From positions 682,001 to 746,000 of the forward strand of contig NZ_SGXJ01000002.1 of assembly GCF_004216905.1 (NCBI RefSeq): a stretch of DNA of 64,000 nucleotides, read 5' to 3'. The translations under genes and the position numbers were made by a program. Source of the stretch: Kribbella sp. VKM Ac-2569. Its GTDB lineage: Bacteria; Actinomycetota; Actinomycetes; Propionibacteriales; Kribbellaceae. This document shows positions 55,785 through 64,000 of the stretch, piece by piece (the stretch's first letter is position 1; each line of letters starts with the position of its first letter). The notes under the pieces were generated by a model, which searched no databases, was not told the DNA's origin, and saw only the letters and a list, made by a program, of their open reading frames with translations.

Positions 55785-56402
55785 ATGAACAAGGCGATCC
55801 ATGCCGCCGTTCGACGGGACCTGGGTCGATTCCTGAATGCACTGGAGCGGTTCCCGGACGGGGATCGCACGCGCGCGGCGCAGTTGGGCGCGGCCTGGCA
55901 GAACTTCGACAGCCAGCTCACCCGGCACCACGAGGGTGAGCACGAGATCGCGTGGCCGGCGTTGCAGAAGCTCGGCGTGAGCCCGGAGCTGTTGGCGCAG
56001 CTGGATGCCGAGCACGACACGATGGCAGCCGCGCTCGCTGCGTCGCGGACGGCGCTGGGAGCGTTGCAGAACTCCGCCGGCGCGGCTGACGCGGCGACCG
56101 CACGCGCTGCGATCCAGGAGCTGCAACGGGTCACCGTCGACCACCTCGAACACGAGGAAGCGGAGATCGAACCCGTCTACCAGGCCAACGTCGGCTCGCC
56201 CGAAATGAAGGCGATGGGCCGCGAGTTCGCCAAGGTCGGCCCGGTCCAGGGCGGCACGTTCTTCGCCTGGGCCCTCGACGGTGCCGCACCCGCGGAGTCC
56301 GCGGCGATCACCAGCACCGTCCCCAAACCCGTCCTCACTGTGATCCTCGGGCTCTTCGGCCGCTCCTACCGCAGTTCGATAGCCCCCACCTGGCGCAGCT
56401 GA
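55785..56402 (+). CDS. hemerythrin HHE-domain protein
   Basis: The 205-aa four-helix protein has probable diiron ligands: HxxxE-type RHHEGEHEIAWPAL, HDTM, then HLEHEEAEIEPVYQAN. Residues before them (IHAAVRRDLGRFLNAL) supply the first His. The C-terminal ~60 residues are helical without a clear domain. Roles include O2/NO/redox sensing. The ATG at 55785 has GGGGA 7 nt upstream; ATG at 55770 is possible. It is divergent from the LplA-like gene. Confidence 0.87.
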   Translation: MNKAIHAAVRRDLGRFLNALERFPDGDRTRAAQLGAAWQNFDSQLTRHHEGEHEIAWPALQKLGVSPELLAQLDAEHDTMAAALAASRTALGALQNSAGAADAATARAAIQELQRVTVDHLEHEEAEIEPVYQANVGSPEMKAMGREFAKVGPVQGGTFFAWALDGAAPAESAAITSTVPKPVLTVILGLFGRSYRSSIAPTWRS

Positions 56403-56984
56403 TTACGCAGCCGGCTTGAGTTGTACGGCGACCTGCCAGACGCGGGTGCGGACCGTGTCGATGTCGGAGGAGGCGTCGACCTCGTGGTGGATGCCGCGGC
56501 CGGAGTAGAAGTGGATCAGCGGCGCGGTCTGCTCGTGGTAGACCTCGAAGCGGCGGCGGATGACTTCCTCGGTGTCGTCCGAGCGGTGCTCGATCACGGC
56601 GCGCCGGAGCAGCCGGTCGACGAGGGCGTCGGCCTCGACCTGCAGGACCAGGGCCGCGTCCAGCCCACGCCCTTGCGCACCGAGGATCTCGTCCAGGACG
56701 CCGGCCTGGTCGAGGGTGCGCGGGTACCCGTCCAGGACGAATCCCGGACGGGTGTCGGCGTCCGCGAGGCGGTCGCGGACCATCGCGTTGGTGACCTCGT
56801 CGGGCACGTACTCGCCCGCGTCCAGGTAGCCCTGCGCCGTCTTGCCGAGCTCGGTACCGTCCGCGATGTTGCGGCGGAACAGGTCACCGGTGGAGATGAC
56901 GGGCACACCGAGGTGAGCTGCCAGGTGGCCCGCGTGCGTACCCTTACCGGCCCCAGGAGGGCCCATCAGCAAGACAGTGGTCAC
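56403..56984 (-). CDS. adenylate kinase, short form
   Basis: The 193-aa kinase has P-loop LLMGPPGAGKGTHAGHLAAHL, AMP-binding ISTGDLFRRNIADGTELGK, VLDGYPRTLDQAGVLDEIL and a short LID (LLRRAVIEHRSDDTEEVIRRRFEVYHEQTAPLIHFYSGRG). The long zinc-type LID is absent. It is not in the ribosomal-protein operon where the housekeeping adk sits, so it is likely a paralogue. AGGAG lies 7 nt before the GTG at 56984; a GTG at 56990 is closer to the Shine-Dalgarno. Confidence 0.9.
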   Translation of the reverse strand: MTTVLLMGPPGAGKGTHAGHLAAHLGVPVISTGDLFRRNIADGTELGKTAQGYLDAGEYVPDEVTNAMVRDRLADADTRPGFVLDGYPRTLDQAGVLDEILGAQGRGLDAALVLQVEADALVDRLLRRAVIEHRSDDTEEVIRRRFEVYHEQTAPLIHFYSGRGIHHEVDASSDIDTVRTRVWQVAVQLKPAA

Positions 56985-57107
56985 GGGCACGCTCCTGACT
57001 CTCGGTAAGTCCCACAGAATAAGGGAGCCACCGCTCCGGCGGTACGGCGTACGTCACTCCGGATCCCCGGTTGGGTCACACTCGCTCGTTACTGTCCGGA
57101 ATCGCCC

Positions 57108-57485
57108 TCAGAACTCCATTTCCGGGCGGAGCTCGATGACGTCGCCGGGGCCGGCGAACTTGTCGGCGAGCTCCTCGGCCCGGGCGCGGGTGGCGCAGTC
57201 GAGGACGAAGAACCCGGCGAGCTGCTCCTTGGACTCGGCGTACGGCCCGTCGGTGCTGACCGGGCGCTTGCCCTCCCAGCGGTAGGTCCGGGCGGTTGAT
57301 GGTGCGTCCAACGCCAGGCCGCTGACCAGTTCGCCGGACGCGGACAGCTCGGCGAGCAGCTCGTCGAACTCCTTGCCCATCGCGGCCCGCTCGTCCGCCG
57401 GGATCGCGCGGCCGACCTCGGTGAAGTCGATCGTCGGGTGACCCCACGGCTGCATGTTGGAGTGGATCAGGACCACGTACTTCAT
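57108..57485 (-). CDS. YCII/DGPF-domain protein
   Basis: The 125-aa protein starts MKYVVLIHSNMQPWGHPTIDF and carries KRPVSTDGPYAESKEQLAGFFVLD (DGPF-like motif DGPYAESKE) and RARAEELADKFAG. It is a ferredoxin-like fold often linked to SigI-type sigma factors; none is adjacent here. AGGAGG lies 7 nt before the ATG. Function unknown. Confidence 0.88.
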   Translation of the reverse strand: MKYVVLIHSNMQPWGHPTIDFTEVGRAIPADERAAMGKEFDELLAELSASGELVSGLALDAPSTARTYRWEGKRPVSTDGPYAESKEQLAGFFVLDCATRARAEELADKFAGPGDVIELRPEMEF

Positions 57486-57662
57486 GAGAGAACCTCCTGT
57501 GTCGTGCCGGTACGCCGTACTGCGCCCGTGCACCCCGGACGTCGGAGGCGCGGACAGGCCCTCGACATTTTGCCTGGATGTATTCCAGCTCACATTCGGT
57601 CACACTCACCCACCCGGGTTCCGTCAGCGCTGCAGAGACCATGACGAGAACGGAGAAATTCG

Positions 57663-58418
57663 ATGAGCACGATCCTGGTGACAGGCGGTACGGGAACGAT
57701 CGGCCGTCAGGTGGTCCCGCTGCTCCAGGCGGCCGGCAGCAAGGTCCGTGTCCTCAGCCGGCACGCGGGCGATCGGGGCGACGGCGTCGAGTACCTGGCC
57801 GTCGACCTCCTGAACGGCGACGGCCTGGACCGGGCCGTGGACGGCGTCGACGTGATCCTGCACCTGGCCGGCGGTCCGAAGGGTGACGACCTCGGCACCC
57901 GCAACCTGGTCAAGGCGGCCGATCAGGCGAAGGTCGGTCATCTGGTGCACATCTCGGTGACCGCCGTCGACCAGCTGCCGCTGACGTACTTCAAGTCGAA
58001 GCTCGGCGCCGAGCAGGCCGTTCGCGGGTCGTCGGTGCCGTGGACGGTACTGCGGGTCGCCCAGCTCCACGACTTCGCCTGGAGGACGGTGCAGGCGATG
58101 GCGAAACTGCCCGTCCTGCCGATGCCGGGCGGCCTCCGGATGCAGCCCGTCGACGGCCGGGACGTGGCCGAACGGCTCGCCGAACTCGCACTCGGTGAAC
58201 CGCAAGGCCTCGTCCCCGACCTGGTCGGACCTAAGGTTTACAGCCTGTCGGAGCTGGCTCGCGACTACCTACGGGCCACCGGCAAGCACCGGTTGTCGCT
58301 GCCGATCCGTGTTCCCGGCAAGGCGGGCAAGGTGTACCGCGCAGGCGGCAACCTCACCCGCACCGGCGCCGACGTCGGCACTCACACCTGGGACGAGTTC
58401 GTCGCCGCACAGGTGTAG
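57663..58418 (+). CDS. NmrA-like NAD(P)-binding protein
   Basis: The 251-aa atypical SDR has ILVTGGTGTIGRQVVPLLQAAGSKVRVLSRH at residues 3-33, VILHLAGGPKGDD, LVHISVTAVDQLPLTYFKSKLGAEQAV (YFKSK in the catalytic position) and WTVLRVAQLHDFAW. Could be an oxidoreductase or a redox sensor. The stop overlaps the convergent DUF3800 gene by 37 nt. Confidence 0.87.
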   Translation: MSTILVTGGTGTIGRQVVPLLQAAGSKVRVLSRHAGDRGDGVEYLAVDLLNGDGLDRAVDGVDVILHLAGGPKGDDLGTRNLVKAADQAKVGHLVHISVTAVDQLPLTYFKSKLGAEQAVRGSSVPWTVLRVAQLHDFAWRTVQAMAKLPVLPMPGGLRMQPVDGRDVAERLAELALGEPQGLVPDLVGPKVYSLSELARDYLRATGKHRLSLPIRVPGKAGKVYRAGGNLTRTGADVGTHTWDEFVAAQV

Positions 58419-59263
58419 GGCTCCAACAGTTCGACCAAGTCCGGCGTACGACGGCGCGCGATGCCGGCCAGGAAATCGGCTACCTGCACCCGCGGATCGT
58501 GCTTGGAGTCGACCTGTACGAACGACCGCAACGGCGCCGGCTCCACGCGAGAAGCGAGGAACTCGCCCAGCCGTGCCACCCGGCCCGGTGTCAACGCACT
58601 CTGCTCGTCGTGCACCACGGCGACCGAACGACCGCCGGCGCTCCAGTACAGCACCGTCTCGGCGAGCGCCGGCACCAGCGGCTCCAACGGCGGCGGAAGC
58701 TCCGGATCCTCGTCGATCAGCCGCTGCATCACCTCTTCGACCCGAGCCCGGGTCACCGCACGCAGCGCAGGTATGTCGGCCGGCATTGTCGCGAAGAACC
58801 GGTCCACCGCCACGTGGTCCATCAGCCGCACGCGCTTCGTCCGAGCCAGGTCCACGAACGCCGCGAGGAAGCCGGTCCGGTGCCGCAGTGCCGCGGACAT
58901 CTCCGCGTGGTCCGTGCCGAGGCTGGTGCCGGCGCCGTACGACGGCTCCTCGGTGAACAGCTCGAACACCCGCGCGGCGACGTACGCGGTCTTGTCGATG
59001 GTGAGGACGTGCGCATGCCCACGCAGCGTGGTGAGCAACCATTCGAGCGCGGGCCGCTGCTCGGGTCGCAGCAACTGGTTGGACTTGTACTCCGTCCGGC
59101 GGCGCAGACGGTCTCGCAGTACGTCGATCACCTCGGCGGCCGCTGGTACGGCGAGATCGACACTGGCATGGGTGATGACGGGTGAGGTGGGGTCGAGCAG
59201 GTTGGTTCCGGAGAACCCCGACTCGTCACACGCGACCTCGACCCAAGGCGACTGAGAAGTCAT
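58382..59263 (-). CDS. DUF3800-domain protein (RNase H-like fold)
   Basis: The 293-aa protein has the DUF3800 pattern: VACDESGFSGTNLL at the N terminus (first acidic cluster), HVLTIDKTAYVAA in the middle, VAVVHDEQSAL, and DSKHDPRVQVADFLAGIARR near the end (Asp in VADFLAG). DUF3800 proteins are predicted metal-dependent nucleases, sometimes in mobile or defence islands; no defence gene is seen here. The ATG at 59263 begins the conserved part. Confidence 0.82.
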   Translation of the reverse strand: MTSQSPWVEVACDESGFSGTNLLDPTSPVITHASVDLAVPAAAEVIDVLRDRLRRRTEYKSNQLLRPEQRPALEWLLTTLRGHAHVLTIDKTAYVAARVFELFTEEPSYGAGTSLGTDHAEMSAALRHRTGFLAAFVDLARTKRVRLMDHVAVDRFFATMPADIPALRAVTRARVEEVMQRLIDEDPELPPPLEPLVPALAETVLYWSAGGRSVAVVHDEQSALTPGRVARLGEFLASRVEPAPLRSFVQVDSKHDPRVQVADFLAGIARRRTPDLVELLEPYTCAATNSSQV

Positions 59264-59437
59264 GGGAAGGCTGGCTCCAAGGCTGAAGGACTGCACGCTA
59301 CGGGGCCCGTCCTCGGGACGGGCTTGATCGGACGCGCCAGGAGTCATCGGGGCGCGGTGACGATCAGTAAGCGGCAGCAGCCTGAGCAGACATGCGACCC
59401 ATCATGGTCCGGCTGATCGCCGGACACCAGTGAATTC

Positions 59438-60274
59438 CTACGGCTTGCGGGCGAGGGCGACCAGGAGGAGCTGACCGGCGCCGGTCAGGTTGAGCTTCTG
59501 CTCGTCCTCCGGCCACCAGGACGTCAGGTCGACGAGCTCGGGCGCGACCAGCTCGAGCCCGGCGACGAGCTCCGCGATCTCGTCCCGGGTCCGGAACCGC
59601 ATGTGCGGGAACGCGTCCTGCAGCTTCTCCTCGATCGCGGTCGCGAACCCGGCCAGCCGGCCGCCGTCCCGCGGGTTGAGCGGATGCGTGAGCGCCAGGT
59701 AGGAGCCGGACGGTACGGCGGCCAGGTAGTCCGCGACGACCGGCACCGGGTCCGGCGTCGAGTGCAGGACCAGGCCGAGCAGGATCCCGACCGGGCGGCT
59801 CAGGTCGAGCGCCCCGGTCACGGACGGATGGGCGAGTACGGCGGCCGGGTCGTTGAGGTCCGCGTCGGCGAAGAAGCTGCGCTGCTCGTCGGCGAGCAGC
59901 GCCTGGCCGTGGGAGATCGCGGTCAGATCGTTGTCGACGTACACGACGGTCGCGGCCGGGTTGGCCCGGAGGGCGACGTCATGGGTGTTCTGCGCGGTGG
60001 GCAGCCCGGCGCCGAGGTCGAGGAACTGGTCGATCCGGCCCTCGGTGGTCATCCGGCCGATCGCGTCGGCCATCCAGCGGCGGTTCTGCCGGGTCAGCTC
60101 GGAGATCTCGGGCGCGATCTTCAGCAGTTCCTGGACGAACTGCCGGTCCACCTCGAAGTTGTTCTTGCCGCCGAGCAGCAGGTCGTACACCCGCGCCTGC
60201 GAGGCCCGTTCGAGATCGATGGTGGCCGGCTCGTCGGCACGCAGCGACCGGTGCGTGTCGTCGTACTCCGGCAT
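59438..60274 (-). CDS. SAM-dependent methyltransferase, DUF574 family
   Basis: The 278-aa protein has the actinobacterial DUF574 layout: RASQARVYDLLLGGKNNFEVDRQFVQEL, DQFLDLGAGLPTAQNTHDVALR (SAM motif I), VVYVDNDLTAISHGQALL, GALDLSRPVGILLGLVLH and the terminal DLTSWWPEDEQ. Such genes occur in many copies in Actinomycetes and have no known substrate. GAGG lies 8 nt before the ATG. Confidence 0.92.
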   Translation of the reverse strand: MPEYDDTHRSLRADEPATIDLERASQARVYDLLLGGKNNFEVDRQFVQELLKIAPEISELTRQNRRWMADAIGRMTTEGRIDQFLDLGAGLPTAQNTHDVALRANPAATVVYVDNDLTAISHGQALLADEQRSFFADADLNDPAAVLAHPSVTGALDLSRPVGILLGLVLHSTPDPVPVVADYLAAVPSGSYLALTHPLNPRDGGRLAGFATAIEEKLQDAFPHMRFRTRDEIAELVAGLELVAPELVDLTSWWPEDEQKLNLTGAGQLLLVALARKP

Positions 60275-60523
60275 CGCCGTACCTCGCTCCGTGATCCGAT
60301 TCCGCCATGCGAAAAGCTGGATTGCCGGAAAGGTTATCCAGGTGAGCGCGGGAGCGGCGCACCGGGGCCGTGTCGTGGCGTGATGTGGACGCGCAGGCAG
60401 GCAGAAGTCCCGAGATCGGCGCATCCGGCCGCGCTAATCGGGGGTTTGCATGCGCGCACGTCCACCGATGAGTTTTCTCCGGCTCATTCGTCTCAACAGG
60501 TACCTACCAAGCAGGAGGCCCCC

Positions 60524-61063
60524 ATGGCGAAGGTGCTGTACTCGGTGACGCTGTCGGTGGACGGCTTCATCACCGGCCCGGACGGCGACATGCAGTGGAT
60601 GCGCCCGTATCTCGGCCCCAATCCGGAGGTCGACGACCTGCTCCCCCGGATCGGGTCGCTGCTGATCGGCCGCCGGTCGCACGACGGCGACGACCCGCAC
60701 AAGGGCGAGGCCGGAGAGGGAGAGGCGTTCGGGGGCGGCTGGAGCGGACCGGCGTACGTCGTCACGCACCGGCCGCCGTCCGACCCGGAGGCCGGGGTCA
60801 CGTACGTCGACGACTTCGCGAAGGCCCTCGCCCAGGCCAAGGAGGCGGCCGGCGACAAGTACGTGAACGTGATCGGCGCGAACATCGCCAAGCAGTGCAT
60901 CGAGGTCGGCGAACTGGACGAGGTGCTGCTCTTCTATGCCCCGGTCATGCTGGGCGACGGCACCCGCCTGTTCGCCCAGTCCGGCGGACGAACCATCCGC
61001 CTCGAACGAACAAGCGTCACCGAAACCCCGCTGGCCACCAGTCTCTGGTTCAAGGTCGTCTAG
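60524..61063 (+). CDS. RibD/dihydrofolate-reductase-like protein
   Basis: The 179-aa protein starts AKVLYSVTLSVDGFITGPDGDMQWM and continues with SLLIGRRSHDGDD, PAYVVTHRPP, VNVIGANIAKQCIEVGELDEVLLFYAPVMLGDGTRLF. These are the RibD_C/DHFR-like NADPH-binding features. AGGAGG lies 6 nt before the ATG. Substrate unknown. Overlaps the convergent YCII gene by 4 nt. Confidence 0.9.
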   Translation: MAKVLYSVTLSVDGFITGPDGDMQWMRPYLGPNPEVDDLLPRIGSLLIGRRSHDGDDPHKGEAGEGEAFGGGWSGPAYVVTHRPPSDPEAGVTYVDDFAKALAQAKEAAGDKYVNVIGANIAKQCIEVGELDEVLLFYAPVMLGDGTRLFAQSGGRTIRLERTSVTETPLATSLWFKVV

Positions 61064-61353
61064 AAGTCGACGGCGGCGGGATGCATGACCGCGCGGATCT
61101 CGACCGACCGCCCGGCGGCTCGCGCGTCCGGTAGCAGGCGCGCGAGCTCGACGGCCCGGTCACGGTTCTCCACGTCGATCACGTAGTACCCGTCGATCTT
61201 GGTCGGCTCGCGGTCGGGCAGCCGGACGGACAGTTGGGCATCCGCGAGCAGCTCGCCGCCGACCAGTTCACCGGCGTCGTGGGCGACTCGCTCGAACTCG
61301 TCGCGCTGCAGGCGTGCCTCACCGTCACCCTGCAGGATCAGTAGAAACTTCAT
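61060..61353 (-). CDS. YCII-like protein
   Basis: A 97-aa ferredoxin-fold protein: MKFLLILQGDGEARLQRDEFERVAHDAGELVGG, then KIDGYYVIDVENRDRAVELARLLPDARAAG, EIRAVMHP. It lacks a clear DGPF motif. GGAGAG lies before the ATG. Divergent from the GNAT gene. Confidence 0.82.
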   Translation of the reverse strand: MKFLLILQGDGEARLQRDEFERVAHDAGELVGGELLADAQLSVRLPDREPTKIDGYYVIDVENRDRAVELARLLPDARAAGRSVEIRAVMHPAAVDF

Positions 61354-61413
61354 CGGCGCTCTCCTCTCACAGGTACGACGGAGTCGAACGCGCAGTCTTG
61401 ACATGATGTCCAG

Positions 61414-61965
61414 ATGTTCGCCCGCACCGACCGGCTGATCCTGCGCCGTTTCAAGCCCACGGACGCCGAGCGGTTCGCCGCGTACCGCTCGGATCCGCAG
61501 GTTGCCCGCTTCCAGTCCTGGGATGCGCCGGTGCCGCTCGCCGAGGCGCAGCGGACGGTCGAACGGTTCGCACAAGGCGATCCGGAGGCGCCCGACTGGT
61601 TCCAGTACGCGGTCGACCTGGACGGTGTACTGATCGGCGATCTCGGCCTGAATCTGAACGAGAACCTGATGCAGGCCGACCTCGGGTTCACTCTCGCGTC
61701 GGAGTACCAGGGCCACGGGTACGCATCCGAGGCCGTACGCGGACTGCTCCACCACTTGTTCGTCGACCGCGAGTTGCACCGGGTCTCTGCCGAGTGCGAC
61801 GCCCGCAACACCGCGTCGGCCCGGCTGCTCGAACGCGTCGGCTTCACCCGCGAAGGCGAGCGGCCGGCTAACACCTGGTTCAAGGGTGAGTGGACCGACG
61901 ACTGGCTGTACGGGCTACTCCGGGACGACTACCTCAGCCGGCAGCCGCCCACGCCCGCGCAGTGA
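61414..61965 (+). CDS. GNAT family N-acetyltransferase
   Basis: The 183-aa RimJ/L-type GNAT protein has RLILRRFKPTDAERFAAYRSDPQVARFQSWD, acetyl-CoA loop YQGHGYASEAVRGLLHHLF, ARNTASARLLERVGFTREGERPANTWFKGEWTDDWLYGLLRDDY. Function could be protein or small-molecule acetylation. Convergent overlap of 32 nt with the methyltransferase gene. Confidence 0.9.
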   Translation: MFARTDRLILRRFKPTDAERFAAYRSDPQVARFQSWDAPVPLAEAQRTVERFAQGDPEAPDWFQYAVDLDGVLIGDLGLNLNENLMQADLGFTLASEYQGHGYASEAVRGLLHHLFVDRELHRVSAECDARNTASARLLERVGFTREGERPANTWFKGEWTDDWLYGLLRDDYLSRQPPTPAQ

Positions 61966-62695
61966 GGCTGATCGACCCGTCAACAGAGATCGGCAGGCGC
62001 GACCGTACGGCGTCCCGCAGCGCTTCCTGATCCGCCGGATCCAGACTGCGCAGGTACGCCGGCGCCACGCCCTGCCCGCCCAGGAACGGCTGCCAGTAGT
62101 CGTCGAACGACGCGAACTCCGTCGGTACGACGATCTCGCGCGTCCGCACCTCGGTGAACCCGGCCTCGCGGAACAGCCCCTCGAGGCCTTCCGGCGTACA
62201 GAACGGGAACCGGCGGCCCTCGTCGTGGTCCCGGTCCTGCGGGCGTACGTCGGCCATCGCGTCGAAGAAGTACCGCATCAGCTGCATGCCGCCGGCGTAG
62301 TCCCAGACGTAGACCGCGACCGTCGTGCTGATCTCGCGCATCCGGCGCAGCGCCTCGACCCGCTCGGGGATGAAGTTGAGCACCAGCCCGGCGACGACCA
62401 CGTCGTACGGTCCGTCCGGGAGCTCGACCGCGGACCGGACCTCGAAGGCTGCCCGCGGATCGTTGACAGCCTGTTGCGCATAGCCGATGAAGCCCTCCGA
62501 CGGGTCGACGCCGAGCACGGACGCCGGATCCGCCGCACCAAGGATCGTGCTGGTCAAGGCGCCCGTACCGCAGCCGACGTCGAGCCAGCGCAGTCCGCCC
62601 GGCTGCTGCAGCCAGCCGATGAACTCCGGCGCGACGAGGCGGCTCCAGCGGCCCACATACGACTCGTAGATTCCACCACTCGACCACTCGCTCAC
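61934..62695 (-). CDS. class I SAM-dependent methyltransferase
   Basis: The 253-aa protein has SAM motif [37 protein letters not shown] (motif II), [29 protein letters not shown] and a C-terminal substrate cap with [18 protein letters not shown]. Ubiquinone-methylase-like fold; substrate not evident. The GTG at 62695 overlaps the SDR stop (GTGA). Confidence 0.9.
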   Translation of the reverse strand: MSEWSSGGIYESYVGRWSRLVAPEFIGWLQQPGGLRWLDVGCGTGALTSTILGAADPASVLGVDPSEGFIGYAQQAVNDPRAAFEVRSAVELPDGPYDVVVAGLVLNFIPERVEALRRMREISTTVAVYVWDYAGGMQLMRYFFDAMADVRPQDRDHDEGRRFPFCTPEGLEGLFREAGFTEVRTREIVVPTEFASFDDYWQPFLGGQGVAPAYLRSLDPADQEALRDAVRSRLPISVDGSISLTARAWAAAG

Positions 62696-63624
62696 TTTCG
62701 CAGGATAGACGGCAGCGAGACCCCCGTCAGTCCTTCTGAGACCGTCCACAGCCGGGCGCTGGTCTCGGCATCGAGGGCAGCCTTGGGCGGCTTGGCCAAG
62801 GCGGTGGGGCCGACGAGGCCGAATCGTCCGGACGGGCCGTAGTACGCACCGTGCTCGGCCGCGGGGTCGGCCGCGGCGAACAACAGTGGCTCGGTGCCGG
62901 TCTCGACGCCCTGCGAAGGGAGCGGGGCGAGGCGGAACAGCAGTCGCGAGGCCAGCGGCATCCGGTCGCGGCCGAGGCTCGGTCCGGTGGTCTGCAGGTT
63001 GGTGTTCGTGAAGCCGGGATGGGCCGCGACGCTGCGCAGGCCCCAGCCGTGCTCGGTCGACAGCCGGGCGAGCTGGTTGCTCAGCATCAGGTCGGCGAGC
63101 TTCGACTGCGAGTACGCCGCCGTCGACCGGTAGCGGCGCTCCCACTGGAGGTCGTCGAAGTGGATCCGGCCGAAGTTCGCCGCACCGCTGGCCATCGTCG
63201 CGACCCGCGGGGCCGGGGCCGCCAGGATCAGCGGCAGCAGCCGGACGGTGAGCGCGAACGGGCCGAGGTAGTTCGAGCCGAACTGCAGCTCGAAGCCGTC
63301 CTTGGTGACCATGCGATCCGGCGGGTTCATCACGCCGGCGTTGTTCACCAGCAGGTCCAGGTGCGGCACGTCGGCGGTCAACTGGTCGGCGAACTCCTGG
63401 ACCGAGGCGAGGTCGGCGAGGTCGATCCGCCGTACCTCGAGCTGGGCGCCCGGGTGCGCGGCGAGGATCTCGGCCTTCGCCGCCTCGCCCTTGGCGGGGG
63501 TCCGAACCGCCAGCACGACCCGCGCACCCGCGGCCGCGAGCCGCTTGGCGGCCTCCTTGCCGGTCCCGCTGTTGGCGCCGGTGACGACGGCGAGCTTGCC
63601 GGTCTGGTCGGGGACGTCGTACAT
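62692..63624 (-). CDS. short-chain dehydrogenase/reductase (retinol-dehydrogenase-like)
   Basis: The 310-aa SDR has [33 protein letters not shown] (TGANSGTG), [14 protein letters not shown], the YSQSK catalytic segment ([19 protein letters not shown]) and [16 protein letters not shown] lies 8 nt before the ATG. It is the first cistron of a pair with the methyltransferase, divergent from a tetR gene whose intergenic region holds three operator-like repeats. Confidence 0.92.
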   Translation of the reverse strand: MYDVPDQTGKLAVVTGANSGTGKEAAKRLAAAGARVVLAVRTPAKGEAAKAEILAAHPGAQLEVRRIDLADLASVQEFADQLTADVPHLDLLVNNAGVMNPPDRMVTKDGFELQFGSNYLGPFALTVRLLPLILAAPAPRVATMASGAANFGRIHFDDLQWERRYRSTAAYSQSKLADLMLSNQLARLSTEHGWGLRSVAAHPGFTNTNLQTTGPSLGRDRMPLASRLLFRLAPLPSQGVETGTEPLLFAAADPAAEHGAYYGPSGRFGLVGPTALAKPPKAALDAETSARLWTVSEGLTGVSLPSILRK

Positions 63625-63641
63625 GTTCCACACTCCATAAA

Positions 63642-63708
63642 AGACTGGTGGTCTCTTATGAGCGACATTATCAGACCGATGGTCCGATAACAACAGACCG
63701 ATGGTCTG
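63642..63708. promoter_or_regulatory. three AGACY-N3-GGTCY operators between SDR and tetR
   Basis: Copies at 63642-63654, 63673-63685 and 63694-63708. The last is the perfect arm pair CAGACC-GAT-GGTCTG and ends just before the tetR -10 TAGACT (63709-63714). They are likely sites for the adjacent TetR regulator, controlling both directions (inference). Confidence 0.7.
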
Positions 63709-63720
63709 TAGACTGTGGGC

Positions 63721-64000
63721 ATGACTTTTCAGCGCGCGCGCAGACCGGAGCAGCGGGCCGAGCGGCGCCGGGCGATCCTCGCGACCGCGGCCGCGATGCT
63801 GACCGAGATGCCGGTCGCGGACGTCAGCTTGAACGAGCTGAGTCGTCGCGTCGGCCTGGCGAAGTCGAACGTGCTGAACTACTTCGACTCCCGCGAGGCC
63901 GTCCTGCTCGAACTGTCGAGCAGCGAACTGTCGGCCTGGGTGCAGGACCTGGCGTCTGCTCTGCCGCACAAGGCACCCGAGGCTGAGGCGATCGACGAGC
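63721..64000 (+). CDS. TetR family regulator (truncated by window edge)
   Basis: The first 93 codons are present: a TetR HTH ([50 protein letters not shown]) and the start of the ligand domain. The ATG lies 6 nt after a TAGACT -10 element. Divergent from the SDR-methyltransferase operon, which it probably represses. Confidence 0.88.
   Translation, partial: MTFQRARRPEQRAERRRAILATAAAMLTEMPVADVSLNELSRRVGLAKSNVLNYFDSREAVLLELSSSELSAWVQDLASALPHKAPEAEAIDE

Noticed and set aside
58382-60274. Defence island around DUF3800 and DUF574
   Set aside because: Neither neighbour is a known defence component, and the genes are not operonic with nucleases or helicases.

Overview
The window is high-GC actinobacterial chromosome, densely packed, with many ATGA/GTGA gene overlaps and many apparently leaderless genes. 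The linked block sepX/glpR-like - rimJ - mog - moaC - moeA/glp - UGPase - 5-FTHF cyclo-ligase - FmdB/Ruc - SAF - mscL is typical of Actinomycetes. The abundant GTACG-type codon junctions and DUF1707/PadR genes suggest a Kribbella-like member of the Propionibacteriales. The genus is an inference; no rRNA is present. I see no phage, insertion sequence, CRISPR array or replication origin.

0-3.4 kb holds rsmI divergent from a protein O-mannosyltransferase, then a DUF1707/LiaF-like membrane-stress protein. 3.4-11.4 kb is a seven-gene, translationally coupled operon on the minus strand. It encodes a Tat lipoprotein solute receptor, two Opp/Nik-type permeases, a double ATPase, a divergent cysteine-synthase-fold PLP enzyme, a DUF364 (putative heavy-metal chelation) protein and an MFS exporter. 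A Zur-like palindrome lies over its promoter and a long hairpin ends it. I read this as a candidate make/export/re-import metallophore (probably zinc) system with an unusually short biosynthetic part; it is the most interesting locus in the window.

11.6-15 kb holds a MarR regulator and a copper-type set (membrane protein, YcnI, CopC, CopD). 15-24.6 kb holds an ECF sigma/membrane partner pair, a ROK kinase, a pentapeptide protein, monomeric isocitrate dehydrogenase, proline-tRNA ligase, a GAF-LuxR regulator and GuaB1-type GMP reductase. 24.8-29 kb holds a PIN-domain toxin/antitoxin pair and furA-katG. 29-30.8 kb holds an epimerase/TetR divergent pair with clear operators, and tRNA-Ala.

30.9-42.3 kb is the conserved divisome/molybdopterin/folate block, including a eukaryotic-type UGPase and a penicillin acylase. 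42.4-53 kb holds GNAT and hydrolase genes, two secreted lipoproteins, an ECF sigma factor with a membrane META-domain partner, an S1 protease, tRNA-Arg, smpB, a P-loop kinase, an epimerase, an LmeA-like DUF2993 protein and a PadR-DUF1707 operon. The PadR operon's operator core (CGATATATCG) recurs in front of the DUF1707 gene at 2.6 kb, suggesting a two-locus regulon.

53-64 kb is a mixed accessory region: glyoxalase-fold, PhzF, an LplA-like ligase with its accessory domain at the N terminus, hemerythrin, a short adenylate kinase, two YCII/DGPF proteins, NmrA, DUF3800, an S-adenosyl methyltransferase, RibD/DHFR, GNAT, a methyltransferase and an SDR. A TetR gene with three operator copies is cut by the window edge.
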